Positions 51,594-60,711 of a stretch of DNA of 64,000 bases are shown piece after piece. Position 1 is the stretch's first letter; every line of letters starts with the position of its first letter. The notes under the pieces are model-generated. The model was given only the letters and a program-made list of their open reading frames with translations, was not told where the DNA came from and ran no database searches. The translations under genes were made by a program, and so were the position numbers. Location: NCBI RefSeq assembly GCF_023091155.1, contig NZ_JAHWXK010000001.1:124001-188000 (forward strand), in the 5' to 3' direction. The stretch comes from Microbacterium sufflavum. GTDB taxonomy: Bacteria; Actinomycetota; Actinomycetes; Actinomycetales; Microbacteriaceae.

Positions 51594-53318
51594 TCAGAAC
51601 AGCTGGCGCCAGTTCGCCCGCGCCAGATCGAGGAGCTCGTCGCCGCGGCCCGACATGACCGTGCGGATCGCGTACAGCGCGAACCCCTTCACCTGCGCCG
51701 CCTCGATCGCGGGCGGCATCGAGAGCTCCTGACGCTCGGTGACCACGTCGAGCAGGGCGGGACCGTTGTGCGCCAGCACCTCGCGGACGGCGTCCGGCAG
51801 CTCGTCGCTGCGCTCCACCCGGCGGGCGAAGATCCCCATGGCTTCGGCGATGGCGGCGAAGCTCGGGTTGTCCAGTCCGGTGCCGTACGTGACGAACCCG
51901 GCGGCCTTCATCTCCAGCTCCACGAAGTTCAGCGAGGAGTTGTTCACCACGATGGTCTTCACGGGCAGGCGGTTCTGCGTGAGCGTGAGCAGCTCGCCCA
52001 GCATCATCGACAGCCCGCCGTCGCCCGCGAGGGCCACGACCTGGCGCTGCGGGTGGGCGACCTGGGCCCCGATGCCGTGCAGCAGCGCGTTCGCCATCGA
52101 GCCGTGCGTGAACGAGCCGATCAGTCGACGGTGCTCGGTCATCGTCAGGTAACGCGCCGCCCACACCGTCGGCGACCCCACGTCGGCCGTGAAGATCGCG
52201 TCGTCCGCGGCGTGCTCGTCGAGCAGCCGCGCGAGGTACTGCGGGTGGATCGGGCGGTCGCCCTTCGCCGGGACCGCGAGCTCGTCGAGCTTCTTGCGCG
52301 TCTTGCGGTAGTGCGCCGTCGCGTCGTCGAGGTGCGTGCGGTCGTCCTTGCGGGCGAGGCGCGGCAGCAGGGCCTCCGCGGTGGCGCCGACGTCGCCCAC
52401 GAGTCCGAGGTCGAGCGGGTGGCGCTTGCCGAGCTGCGAGCCGCGGATGTCCACCTGGATCGTGGTCGCGTGGTCGGGGTAGAACTGCTCGTACGGGAAG
52501 TCGCTGCCGAGCACGAGCAGCGTGTCGGCGGCCTCCATCGCCCGGTAGCCGGATGCGAACCCGAGCAGACCGGTCATGCCGACGTCGAACGGGTTGTCGT
52601 ACTCGATGAACTCCTTGCCGCGCAGCGCGTGCACGATCGGCGCGCCCAGGCGGTCGGCCAGCGCGATCACCTCGTCGTGCGCGCCCTCGACGCCGGCGCC
52701 GGCAAGGATCGTGACGCGCTTCGCGGCATTCAGCAGCGTGGCGGCCTGCTCCAGTTCCGCCCCGCTCGGTGCCACCACCGGCCGGGCGCGGCGGACCACG
52801 ACCGCGCGGTCATCCTCGATCTCCGCCAGCGCCACATCGCCAGGGATCACCAGCACCGCGACACCGCGCTGCTCGATCGCCGCCCGCATCGCGATCTCCA
52901 TCAGCCGCGGCATCTGCTTCGGGTCCGCCACGTACTCGACGTACACGCTGCACTCGCGGAACAGCTCCTGCGGGTGCGTCTCCTGGAAGTAGCCGGTGCC
53001 GATCTCGGTCGTCGGGATGTGCGCCGCGATCGCCAGGACGGGCACGCGGGAACGCTGGGCGTCGTACAGCCCGTTGATGAGGTGCAGGTTGCCCGGCCCG
53101 CACGAGCCGGCGACGACGGCGAGCTCACCCGTGGTGCCCGCGTCCGCGGCGGCCGCGAACGCCGCGGACTCCTCGTGGCGCACGTGCACCCAGCGGATGC
53201 GGCCGTCCTTGCGCAGCGCGTCCGTGAATCCGTTGAGCGAATCCCCGGGGATGCCGTAGACCCGATCGATCCCGTTGGCGTGCAGAGTCTTGACGATGTT
53301 CTCAGCGACGTTGGCCAT
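51594..53318 (-). CDS. poxB: Pyruvate dehydrogenase (quinone) / pyruvate oxidase PoxB
   Basis: 574-residue ThDP enzyme: N-terminal VYGIPGDSLNGFTDAL and HVRHEESAAFAAAADA with the catalytic Glu near residue 50, CGPGNLHLINGLYDAQRS, a central FAD-binding domain, and the ThDP/Mg motif GDGGLSMMLGELLTLTQ near 435 with NN a little later. PoxB oxidises pyruvate to acetate and CO2 and passes electrons to quinone at the membrane. The C-terminal ~20 residues are the lipid-contact region in E. coli; here the end (SGRGDELLDLARANWRQLF) keeps an amphipathic helix. The promoter looks leaderless. Confidence 0.92.
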   Translation of the reverse strand: MANVAENIVKTLHANGIDRVYGIPGDSLNGFTDALRKDGRIRWVHVRHEESAAFAAAADAGTTGELAVVAGSCGPGNLHLINGLYDAQRSRVPVLAIAAHIPTTEIGTGYFQETHPQELFRECSVYVEYVADPKQMPRLMEIAMRAAIEQRGVAVLVIPGDVALAEIEDDRAVVVRRARPVVAPSGAELEQAATLLNAAKRVTILAGAGVEGAHDEVIALADRLGAPIVHALRGKEFIEYDNPFDVGMTGLLGFASGYRAMEAADTLLVLGSDFPYEQFYPDHATTIQVDIRGSQLGKRHPLDLGLVGDVGATAEALLPRLARKDDRTHLDDATAHYRKTRKKLDELAVPAKGDRPIHPQYLARLLDEHAADDAIFTADVGSPTVWAARYLTMTEHRRLIGSFTHGSMANALLHGIGAQVAHPQRQVVALAGDGGLSMMLGELLTLTQNRLPVKTIVVNNSSLNFVELEMKAAGFVTYGTGLDNPSFAAIAEAMGIFARRVERSDELPDAVREVLAHNGPALLDVVTERQELSMPPAIEAAQVKGFALYAIRTVMSGRGDELLDLARANWRQLF

Positions 53319-53324
53319 ACTCCG

Positions 53325-53330
53325 ACCCTA
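53325..53330 (-). promoter_or_regulatory. -10 element of leaderless poxB promoter
   Basis: TAGGGT on the minus strand ends six bases before the poxB ATG. Confidence 0.5.
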
Positions 53331-53372
53331 CGCCCGCCCCTCCGCCCTGGTGCCGGGGTTGACGCGGGCCGG

Positions 53373-53810
53373 TCAGTACTCCTGGGGGCCGTCGCGCTCC
53401 GGCTCGGGATCACGATGGAACGCGCGTCCCGACACCGAGGCGGGTGCGATGCGGACGAACACCCGCTTGACGGTCGGGATCCACGGGCGCAGCCCCGCGG
53501 CCTCGGCGCGCGCGACATCGGCATCGGTCTCCAGCGCCGCGGCGTGCCCGCGCACGACCACGCTCCACGCGTCGACGTCGGTGTGGTCGTCGACCTCGAA
53601 CAGCACATCGGCGTTCGCGGTCAGTTCGAACAGCTTGCTCCCCGGAGCGGTGCGGAACACGATGCCGTCCCCGTCGACCGCGTAGTTGATCGGGAAGATG
53701 TCGATCGTGTCGCCGATGTGGGTCACGAGGCGTCCGAGCTCCTGTCCGCGCAGGCGCTCCCAGCTCTCGGCATCGGTCAGGGTCCGGACGGGGTCGCTGT
53801 GCACACTCAT
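53373..53810 (-). CDS. Pyridoxamine 5'-phosphate oxidase-fold (PPOX) flavoprotein
   Basis: 145 residues of the split-barrel FMN/F420-binding family: RGQELGRLVTHIGDTIDIFPINYAVDGDGIVFRTAPGSKL and a middle VVVRGHAAAL strand. Small PPOX proteins of this type use FMN, F420 or haem and often reduce or bind small molecules; the substrate is not evident. ATG 53810 is chosen over 53828 because GACAAT lies six bases upstream, a possible leaderless arrangement, and no Shine-Dalgarno is seen for either. It lies downstream of poxB on the same strand, about 55 bases beyond poxB's start, with its own upstream region. Confidence 0.82.
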   Translation of the reverse strand: MSVHSDPVRTLTDAESWERLRGQELGRLVTHIGDTIDIFPINYAVDGDGIVFRTAPGSKLFELTANADVLFEVDDHTDVDAWSVVVRGHAAALETDADVARAEAAGLRPWIPTVKRVFVRIAPASVSGRAFHRDPEPERDGPQEY

Positions 53811-53881
53811 GCCGACATTGTCACCCACGGACCCGCCGGCTGGACAGCACCCGTCCGAACGTCACAGGACCGGACGCGACA

Positions 53882-53911
53882 GTGCCCGGGGGCCGATCGA
53901 CCCCCGGGCAC
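53882..53911 (-). terminator. Terminator of the putrescine/GABA operon
   Basis: A perfect 11-bp stem GTGCCCGGGGG / CCCCCGGGCAC with an eight-base loop lies 17 bases after the last gene of the operon. Confidence 0.8.
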
Positions 53912-53927
53912 CGTCACCGCGTCGGAC

Positions 53928-55292
53928 TCAGCCGATGCGGATGAGCTTCTTGTTGACGAACTCGTCGGCGGCGAGGTGTCCGAGCTCACGCGCGGTGCCG
54001 CTGCGCTTGATGCCCCCGAACGGCAGCTCCGGGCTGTCGGCGAGAACCAGGTTGACGTACACCATGCCGGCCTCGATCTTGTCGGCCACCCGCTCCGCCT
54101 GGGCCTCATCGGTCGTGAAGACGTACGACCCGAGCCCGAACGTGGTGTCGTTGGCCAGCTGCACCGCGGCGTCCTCGTCGGCCACGCGGTACACGACGGC
54201 GGCGGGGCCGAACAGCTCCTCCCGGTACACGTCCATCTCCGGCGTGACGTCGGCGAGCACGGTCGGCGCGAAGAACGCCCCGTCGCGCGTGCCCCCGGTC
54301 AGCAGCGTGGCGCCCTGGGCGACCGCGGTGTCGATCTGCTTCTGCAGGTTCTCCGCCGCCGCCTCCGACGACACCGGTCCGAGCACGGTGTCGTCCTGCG
54401 TGGGGTCGGTCGCCTCGACGGCCGCCATCGCCGCCGTGAACTTCTCCACGAACGCGTCGTACAGCTCGTCGACGATGATGAAGCGCTTGGCGCCGTTGCA
54501 CGCCTGACCGTTGTTGTCGAGGCGCGCGTCCACGCCGGCCTGGACCGTCGCGTCGAGGTCGTCGGTCGAGAGCACGAGGAACGGGTCGGAGCCGCCGAGC
54601 TCCAGCGCGACCTTCTTGAGGTGCCGTCCGGCGACCTCGGCCACCGCCGCCCCCGCACGCTCCGAGCCGGTGAGCGAGACGCCCTGCACGCGCGGGTCGG
54701 CGATCATGTCGGCGATCTGCTCGTTCGTGGCGAGCACGTTCTGGTACGCGCCCTTCGGGAACCCGGCGTCGTGGTAGATCGCCTCGATCGCGCTCGACGA
54801 CTCCGGGCACTGCGGCGCGGGCTTCAGCAGGATCGTGTTGCCGACGATCAGGTTCGGCGCCGCGAAGCGCACGATCTGGTAGGCCGGGAAGTTCCACGGC
54901 ATGATGCCCACGAGCGGCCCCAGCGACGACCGGCGGATGATCGCCGAGCCGTCGCCGAGGATCGTGATGGGCTGGTCGGCCATGATGTCCTCGGCCTGAT
55001 CCGCGTAGTACTCGGCGATGTCGGCGGCGAAGTCGACCTCGCCGAGCGCGGCCTCGCGCGGCTTGCCCATCTCGCGCACGAACACGTCGGCCAACTCCTC
55101 GCGGCGCTCGCGATGCAGCTCGGCGGCGCGGCGCAGCAGCTGTGCGCGCTCCGCGACCGTGGTCGAGCGCGACCACTCGCGGTGCGCCTCGTCGGCGGCC
55201 GCGACCGCCTCTTCGATCTGCGCATCGGTGAACGTGTCGTACGTGGCCAGGGTCTCGCCGGTGGCGGGATTGACGACGGCGTAGTCGGTCAT
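53928..55292 (-). CDS. NAD(P)-dependent aldehyde dehydrogenase (succinate-semialdehyde or aminobutyraldehyde)
   Basis: 454-residue aldehyde dehydrogenase: MTDYAVVNPATGE start, cofactor motif MPWNFPAYQ near 130, catalytic Glu in LELGGSDPF near 230, and catalytic Cys in NNGQACNGAKRF near 263. It is the short form typical of actinobacterial succinate-semialdehyde dehydrogenases. It is the last gene of the operon, 22 bases after gabD. With two ALDH genes and an oxidase producing 4-aminobutanal, one probably handles aminobutyraldehyde and the other succinate semialdehyde; I cannot assign which with certainty. Confidence 0.87.
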   Translation of the reverse strand: MTDYAVVNPATGETLATYDTFTDAQIEEAVAAADEAHREWSRSTTVAERAQLLRRAAELHRERREELADVFVREMGKPREAALGEVDFAADIAEYYADQAEDIMADQPITILGDGSAIIRRSSLGPLVGIMPWNFPAYQIVRFAAPNLIVGNTILLKPAPQCPESSSAIEAIYHDAGFPKGAYQNVLATNEQIADMIADPRVQGVSLTGSERAGAAVAEVAGRHLKKVALELGGSDPFLVLSTDDLDATVQAGVDARLDNNGQACNGAKRFIIVDELYDAFVEKFTAAMAAVEATDPTQDDTVLGPVSSEAAAENLQKQIDTAVAQGATLLTGGTRDGAFFAPTVLADVTPEMDVYREELFGPAAVVYRVADEDAAVQLANDTTFGLGSYVFTTDEAQAERVADKIEAGMVYVNLVLADSPELPFGGIKRSGTARELGHLAADEFVNKKLIRIG

Positions 55293-55314
55293 GTCTCCTC
55301 CTCTTGCCGTCCGG

Positions 55315-56781
55315 TCAGGAGACCGGGATCAGCGTGTACTTGGTGGACAGGTACTCGTGGATACCCTCGAAGCCGCCCTCGCGGCCGACACCGGACTGCT
55401 TGACGCCGCCGAACGGAGCCGCCGCGTTGGAGACCACGCCCACATTGAGTCCCATCATGCCGGTCTCGAGCGCGTCGATCATGCGCTGACCGCGCTGCAG
55501 GTTCTCGGTGAACACGTACGACACCAGGCCGTACTCGGTGTCGTTCGCGAGGCGCACGGCCTCATCCTCGGTCTCGAACGTGGCGATCGCCAGCACCGGG
55601 CCGAAGATCTCCTCGCGCAGGATCGCGCTGCCGGCCACGACATCGGTGAGGACCGTGGGCTCGTAGAACGTGCCGGTGCCCTCGAGCGCCTTGCCGCCCG
55701 CGAGCAGCGTCGCGCCGCGCTCCACCGCGTCGTCGACGAGCTCGCCCGCCTTGGCCACCGCGTCCTCGTCGATGAGCGGGCCGATCGCCACGCCCTCCTC
55801 GGTGCCGCGGCCGATCTTCATCGCGTTCACGCGCTCGGTCACCCGCTTGGCGAACTCGCCGGCCACGTCACGGTGCACGATGAAGCGGTTGGCCGCCGTG
55901 CACGCCTGGCCGATGTTGCGGAACTTCGCGGCGAGCGCACCCTCCACGGCCTTGTCGAGGTCGGCGTCGTCGAACACCACGAACGGTGCATTGCCGCCGA
56001 GCTCCATCGACACGCGCAGCACGCCCTCGGCCGCCTGCGCGATGAGCTTGCGGCCCACCTCGGTCGACCCCGTGAACGACAGCTTGCGCAGCCGGGGGTC
56101 CGCGATGATCGGCGCCGACAGGGCGCTGGACTTCGAGGTCTGCACCACGTTGACGACGCCGGCGGGGAGCCCCGCCTCCTCCAGCAGCTTCGTGAAGAAG
56201 ATGGTCGTGAGCGGCGTGAGTGCCGGGGGCTTGATGACCACCGTGCACCCGGCGGCGAGCGCCGGCGCGATCTTGCGGGTGGCCATCGCGAACGGGAAGT
56301 TCCACGGGGTGACGAAGAACGACGGCCCGACGGGGCGCTGCGACACGATCATGTGCCCGGTGCCCTCCGGGTTCAGACCGTAGCGACCGCTGATGCGCAC
56401 GGCCTCCTCGCTGAACCAGCGGAGGAACTCGCCGCCGTACGCGACCTCGCCGCGCGCCTCGGCAAGCGGCTTGCCCATCTCCAGGGTCATCAGCAGCGCC
56501 AGGTCTTCCTTGTGCGCCTGCACCAGGTCGAACGCGCGGCGCAGGATCTCGCTCCGCACGCGCGGAGCGGTGGCGGCCCACTCGTCCTGAGCGGCCACTG
56601 CGGCGTCGAGCGCCCGGATGCCGTCGGCGGGCGTGGCGTCGGCGATCGTGCGGATCACCTGGTTCGTGGCCGGGTCCTTGACGTCGAACGTGGCGCCGGT
56701 CTCGCCGTCGATCCACTGTCCGCCGATGAAGAGTCCAGTGGGGATGCTGTCGAGCAGCGCCTGCTCGGTCTGAGTGCTCAT
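55315..56781 (-). CDS. gabD: Succinate-semialdehyde dehydrogenase (GabD-like)
   Basis: 488 residues with FIGGQWIDGETGATFDVKDPATN, the cofactor motif TPWNFPFAMATRKIAPALAAG, catalytic Glu in MELGGNAPF near 255, and catalytic Cys in NIGQACTAANRF near 288. Length and motifs fit the GabD group. It oxidises succinate semialdehyde to succinate, feeding the TCA cycle, which completes GABA use after GabT. It lies 24 bases downstream of the amino acid permease gene. See the neighbouring ALDH for the unresolved division of labour. Confidence 0.88.
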   Translation of the reverse strand: MSTQTEQALLDSIPTGLFIGGQWIDGETGATFDVKDPATNQVIRTIADATPADGIRALDAAVAAQDEWAATAPRVRSEILRRAFDLVQAHKEDLALLMTLEMGKPLAEARGEVAYGGEFLRWFSEEAVRISGRYGLNPEGTGHMIVSQRPVGPSFFVTPWNFPFAMATRKIAPALAAGCTVVIKPPALTPLTTIFFTKLLEEAGLPAGVVNVVQTSKSSALSAPIIADPRLRKLSFTGSTEVGRKLIAQAAEGVLRVSMELGGNAPFVVFDDADLDKAVEGALAAKFRNIGQACTAANRFIVHRDVAGEFAKRVTERVNAMKIGRGTEEGVAIGPLIDEDAVAKAGELVDDAVERGATLLAGGKALEGTGTFYEPTVLTDVVAGSAILREEIFGPVLAIATFETEDEAVRLANDTEYGLVSYVFTENLQRGQRMIDALETGMMGLNVGVVSNAAAPFGGVKQSGVGREGGFEGIHEYLSTKYTLIPVS

Positions 56782-56805
56782 GGGTTCTCTTTCTGTGAGT
56801 GGGGG

Positions 56806-58353
56806 CTAGGGGCGACGACGCCGGCTCGGCGGCGCGTCGATGCTCAGCGTCTGTCCGCGGAAGAACGCCGGGCGACGGATCGCGTTCCAGATCATCACCG
56901 CGATGCCCACGACGATGATCAGCATCCCGAGAATGAACACGATCCCGACGCCGCCGATCTCCGACCCCGAGCCGTAAGCCGGGTCCATCGAGTCGATCAG
57001 CGTGGTGAAGAACAGGATCGCGAGGATGATGCCACCCACCAGCGGGAACAGGAACGTGAAGAAGACGTTGCGCGTGGAGTCGAACCACTGCTTGCGGAAG
57101 TACCAGACGCACGCGAACGCGGTGATGCCGTAGTAGAAGCAGATCATCATGCCGAGCGTGAGGATCGTGTCCCACAGGGTGTCCTCGCTGACCACGCGCA
57201 TGACCGCGTAGAACGCCGAGGCCACGATGGCCGAGACGATCGTGGCGTAGCCGGGGGTGAAGAACCGCGGGCTGACCTTCGCGAACGACTTCGGCAGGGC
57301 GCCGTAGTGGCCCATCGCGAGCAGGGTGCGCGCCGGACCGACGAACGTCGACTGCAGCGACGACGCCGAGCTGGTGAGTACCGCCAGCGACACGAGGAAC
57401 GCGAGCGGCCCGAGGATCGGTCCGGAGAGGTGGAAGAACACGTTCTCCTGGATATCGCCGTTGCCGAGGCCGAGCTCGCCCGTGCCCACGCCCGCGAACA
57501 TGATCATCGCGACGGCGAGGAGCAGGTACAGCGAGACGATCGTGAGCACGGTGACCGTGGCCGCGCGGCCCGGCGTCTTCTCCGGGTCCTTCGTCTCCTC
57601 GTTCATCGTGAGCGTGACGTCCCAGCCCCAGAAGATGAAGATCGACAGGGAGAGACCGGCCGCCACGGCGCTGAACGACGAGATCGCGAACGGGTTGAAC
57701 CAGTTGAGGTCGAACGGCTGGTAGTCGAAGCCGTTGCCGCTCACGGCCTGGGCGATCGCGGCGACCGCGAAGAACACCAGCACCAGGATCTGGAAGCCCA
57801 CCAGCCAGTACTGCAGCTTCTGGGTCGTCTGCATGTCGCGGTACGACACCCACGTCGCCCCCAGCATGAACAGCAGGCACACGCCGATGTTGATCCACGT
57901 CACCCCGGCCAGGTCGGCGATCCCGGCGTTGCCCGTGATCTGCGACAGCAGCAGGAACAGGAAGTCGACGGCGACCCCGGCGAGGTTCGACAGCACCAGG
58001 ATCGTCGCGACGACCAGGCCCCAGCCGGCCATCCAGCCCACCCAGGGTCCGAACGCGCGGGCGGCCCAGGTGAAGGACGTGCCGGAGTCGGGCATGCGGT
58101 TGTTGAGCTCGCGGTAGCCGAAGGCCACCAGGAGCATCGGGATGAAGCCGACGAGGATGATCGCCGGGATCTGCGCGCCCACCTCGGACGCGGTGGGGCC
58201 GACGGCGGCCGTGAACGTGTAGGCGGGGGCGATGCACGAGATGCCAATCACGACGGCGCCGATGAGGCCGACGGTGCCGGCACTCAGGCCCTTCGTGGAG
58301 ATGCCGGTCGTGACGCCGGATGCGGGCTCCGTCGCCCGGTTGGTGCTGCTCAT
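56806..58353 (-). CDS. APC-family amino acid/polyamine permease
   Basis: 515 residues with about 12-14 hydrophobic segments. The APC signature region AVVIGISCIAPAYTFTAAVGPTASEVG is near residues 33-59, with GTSFTWAARAFGPWVGWMAGW near 90-110. In this operon it probably imports putrescine or GABA. ATG 58353 shares its first base with the stop codon of the USP gene (TGATG), so the two are coupled. The longer frame extending to 59043 lies antisense-like over the USP gene and is rejected. Confidence 0.87.
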   Translation of the reverse strand: MSSTNRATEPASGVTTGISTKGLSAGTVGLIGAVVIGISCIAPAYTFTAAVGPTASEVGAQIPAIILVGFIPMLLVAFGYRELNNRMPDSGTSFTWAARAFGPWVGWMAGWGLVVATILVLSNLAGVAVDFLFLLLSQITGNAGIADLAGVTWINIGVCLLFMLGATWVSYRDMQTTQKLQYWLVGFQILVLVFFAVAAIAQAVSGNGFDYQPFDLNWFNPFAISSFSAVAAGLSLSIFIFWGWDVTLTMNEETKDPEKTPGRAATVTVLTIVSLYLLLAVAMIMFAGVGTGELGLGNGDIQENVFFHLSGPILGPLAFLVSLAVLTSSASSLQSTFVGPARTLLAMGHYGALPKSFAKVSPRFFTPGYATIVSAIVASAFYAVMRVVSEDTLWDTILTLGMMICFYYGITAFACVWYFRKQWFDSTRNVFFTFLFPLVGGIILAILFFTTLIDSMDPAYGSGSEIGGVGIVFILGMLIIVVGIAVMIWNAIRRPAFFRGQTLSIDAPPSRRRRP

Positions 58354-59237
58354 CAGCGGTCTCCTGCTTCGTTGCGGGTGCGCGGGACGACGATCATGGG
58401 AACGGGCAGCTCGTGCAGCATCTTCGCCGCCGTGGAGCCCAGGAACAGACGGCGCGGCTGTGCCAGGCGGCTCGAGCCGACCAGCACCACCTCGCCGGGG
58501 AGCCAGGAGAGCCCGGCGACGGCGTCTTCGACCGTCTCGCCCGGTGCCTCCTCGACGACCGCGCCCAGGCCGTCCGGCAGCTGCTCGGCAGCGACCGCGA
58601 GCACCCGGTGGGCGTGCTCGCTGCCGGCCAGGCGGATCGCGCCGGTGTCGAGGCCCGGCGGCACGTCGAACGGCACGAGCGACACCAGCCGCAGGGAGAC
58701 CTCGGCCGCCCCGGCGAGGGCGACGGCCTGGTCGAGCACGCCCTCCGCACCCGGACGCGTGCCGACCGCGACCGTGACGCGCGGGAGCACGTGGTCGTCC
58801 TGCTGCGCGAGCCCCGACGGCGCGAGGGCGACCGGGATCGGCGAGGAGTGCAGCAGCTCGGACGCGACGCTGCCGAGGCGGTGACGGCCGAAAAGGCCGC
58901 CGCCCGCGGTGCCGATCACGATCACGCTCGCGTCGAACTCCTCGCCCGCCGCGATGAGCCCCTCCGCGAACGACTCGGAGAAGCGCACGTGGCCGCTGCG
59001 CACCAGCTCCTGCGGGAGCCGCACGACCGCGTCCTGCAGCCACTTCCGTGCCTGCGTGCGGATCACGTCCTCATACGCGCGCTCCGGCGGGACGGCCGCG
59101 CTGCGGGTGCCCTCGGTGGGGAGCACGATCACCAGGTGCAGCGTCGCGCCGATGCTGCGGGCCAGCCGGGCGCCCAGCGCCGCGGCGTCCGCCCCCGCGT
59201 CCGTCGCCGTGTAGCCGACGACGACCGAGCCGGTCAT
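58353..59237 (-). CDS. Universal stress protein (tandem USP domains)
   Basis: 294 residues with two USP domains: the first has MTGSVVVGYTATDAGADAAALGARLA and the nucleotide loop VIGTAGGGLFGRHRLGSVASELL near 113-135; the second has VTVAVGTRPGAEGVLDQAVALA and VLVGSSRLAQPRRLFLGSTAAKMLHELPVPMIVV near 247-280. G-2x-G-9x-G(S/T) type ATP-binding patterns are visible in both. It is coupled by one-base overlaps to putrescine oxidase before it and the permease after it, so it probably modulates this pathway or its transporter; that is inference. Confidence 0.87.
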   Translation of the reverse strand: MTGSVVVGYTATDAGADAAALGARLARSIGATLHLVIVLPTEGTRSAAVPPERAYEDVIRTQARKWLQDAVVRLPQELVRSGHVRFSESFAEGLIAAGEEFDASVIVIGTAGGGLFGRHRLGSVASELLHSSPIPVALAPSGLAQQDDHVLPRVTVAVGTRPGAEGVLDQAVALAGAAEVSLRLVSLVPFDVPPGLDTGAIRLAGSEHAHRVLAVAAEQLPDGLGAVVEEAPGETVEDAVAGLSWLPGEVVLVGSSRLAQPRRLFLGSTAAKMLHELPVPMIVVPRTRNEAGDR

Positions 59238-60619
59238 CAGCCGATGCTCTCGGGAGCGCCGGCCTCGCGGCGGGCGTCGACGATGTTCGCCGCGACGAGG
59301 TGGCCCATGCGGATCGCCCCGTCGACGTGCTGGTAACCCGCTCCGGCCATGTCGCTGCAGGCGAAGTGGATCGGTCCGACCGGCGTGCGCAGGTCGGCGC
59401 CGTAGCGGTGCAGCCCGCCGAGGTCGAAGCTCGCGGCGTACGCGCCCCGCGTCCACTCCTCGCTGCCCCAGTCGCTCTCGTAGTACACGACCGGGTTCTT
59501 GGCCTCCGGGCCGTAGTAGTGCGACAGCGACTCGAGGATGCGCTCCTTGCGCTCCTCGGCCGACAGCTCGAACACGCCGTCGGCGTTGGCGTCGGAGACG
59601 AAGCCGACCAGGGTGCCGCGCTCGTCGCCGTGGTTGGTGTTGTCGTACGCCTCGTGCGAGAGCTCGTACGGGCTGAACGCCGTGCCGCTGAGGCCCTGCT
59701 CGCGCCAGAACGGCCGGTCGTAGACGGCGTGCACCTTGATGACGAAGCCCATCGACAGGTGCTGGTGCAGCTGGTGCTGGCGACGCGGCAGCGGCGGGAC
59801 GAAGGAGATGCGGTTGTAGAGGATGGGGGCGTGCGCGAGGATCGCGTACCGTGCGCGGACCGTGAGGTCGTCGGTGGTCGCCACGACCCCGTCATCCGAC
59901 CACTCCAGGCTGCGGACGGGCTGGTTCAGCAGCACGTCCTCCCCCAGGCGCTCGGCGAGACGCAGCGGCACCTGCTGCAGGCCTCCGACCACGCGCTTGT
60001 CGAGGATGAAGTCGGCGTCAACGAGGTTCGAGTAGGAGCCGGCCGAGGCCGCCATGAGCAGCGACTGCAGCAGCGAGAAGGAGTGCGTCGGCTTAGTCAG
60101 CATCGCCGAGCCGGTGGCGAAGGCGAGGTTGCGTACGGCCTCGTCGTCGTCGGTCTGCGAGCGCAGCCAGGCGTCCCACGAGATGGAGTCCCACTCCGCC
60201 GCGTTCGGGTGCTCCCACGGCTTGTCCGGGTCGATCTCGGCCACGAGGGCGTCGAGGATGCCGGTGATGCGGGCGATCACGGCCTCGGTCTCCGGCGACA
60301 CCGGGAACATCTCGCCCGTGAAGCGGTGCGCCTGACCGTCGGGGCCGACGTAGACGCTGTCGCCCTCGCGGTAGCGGCTGTAGGTCTCGAGCCCGAGCTC
60401 CTCGATCGCGTCCTTCAGGGCGTCCTGGTCGGGCGACACCCACTGGCCGCCGATCTCGAGCATGGCGCCGTCGATCACGTCGGTCCACAGCCGGCCGCCC
60501 ACGCGGTCGCGGGCCTCCAGCACGGCGACCGACAGGCCGGCCTTGCGCAGATCGTTGGCGGCCGTGAGCCCTGCGGCTCCGGCGCCGACGATCAGCACGT
60601 CGCGAGTGATCTCAGCCAT
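59237..60619 (-). CDS. puo: Putrescine oxidase (flavin monoamine oxidase family)
   Basis: 460 residues. The N-terminal FAD-binding IVGAGAAGLTAANDLRKAGLSVAVLEARDRVGGRLWTD is followed by LEIGGQWVSPDQ, the middle LTKPTHSFSLLQSLLMAASAGS and HLSMGFVIKVHAVYDRPFWRE, and the C-terminal YYESDWGSEEWTRGAY...GPIHFACSDMAGAGYQHVDGAI. This run of motifs closely matches the Rhodococcus and Micrococcus putrescine oxidases. It converts putrescine and O2 to 4-aminobutanal, ammonia and H2O2. ATG 60619 follows AAGGAG; the long frame to 60820 is rejected. It lies between gabT and the USP gene. Confidence 0.9.
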   Translation of the reverse strand: MAEITRDVLIVGAGAAGLTAANDLRKAGLSVAVLEARDRVGGRLWTDVIDGAMLEIGGQWVSPDQDALKDAIEELGLETYSRYREGDSVYVGPDGQAHRFTGEMFPVSPETEAVIARITGILDALVAEIDPDKPWEHPNAAEWDSISWDAWLRSQTDDDEAVRNLAFATGSAMLTKPTHSFSLLQSLLMAASAGSYSNLVDADFILDKRVVGGLQQVPLRLAERLGEDVLLNQPVRSLEWSDDGVVATTDDLTVRARYAILAHAPILYNRISFVPPLPRRQHQLHQHLSMGFVIKVHAVYDRPFWREQGLSGTAFSPYELSHEAYDNTNHGDERGTLVGFVSDANADGVFELSAEERKERILESLSHYYGPEAKNPVVYYESDWGSEEWTRGAYAASFDLGGLHRYGADLRTPVGPIHFACSDMAGAGYQHVDGAIRMGHLVAANIVDARREAGAPESIG

Positions 60620-60711
60620 CTGCAACTCCTTCGTCGTCGGGGGATGTGGGGGATGAAGTACCGGCCGCGTCCCGAAATCCCCCGATCCGGGGACGCGGCC
60701 GGACAGCGGGG

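Noticed and set aside
48610..55403. Very long open frames (1184 residues minus strand, 2192 residues plus strand) over the TPR, poxB and aldehyde dehydrogenase genes
   Set aside because: They are Arg/Gly/Ala-rich antisense or alternate frames produced by high GC content, with no domain, while the overlapping frames encode clear protein families.
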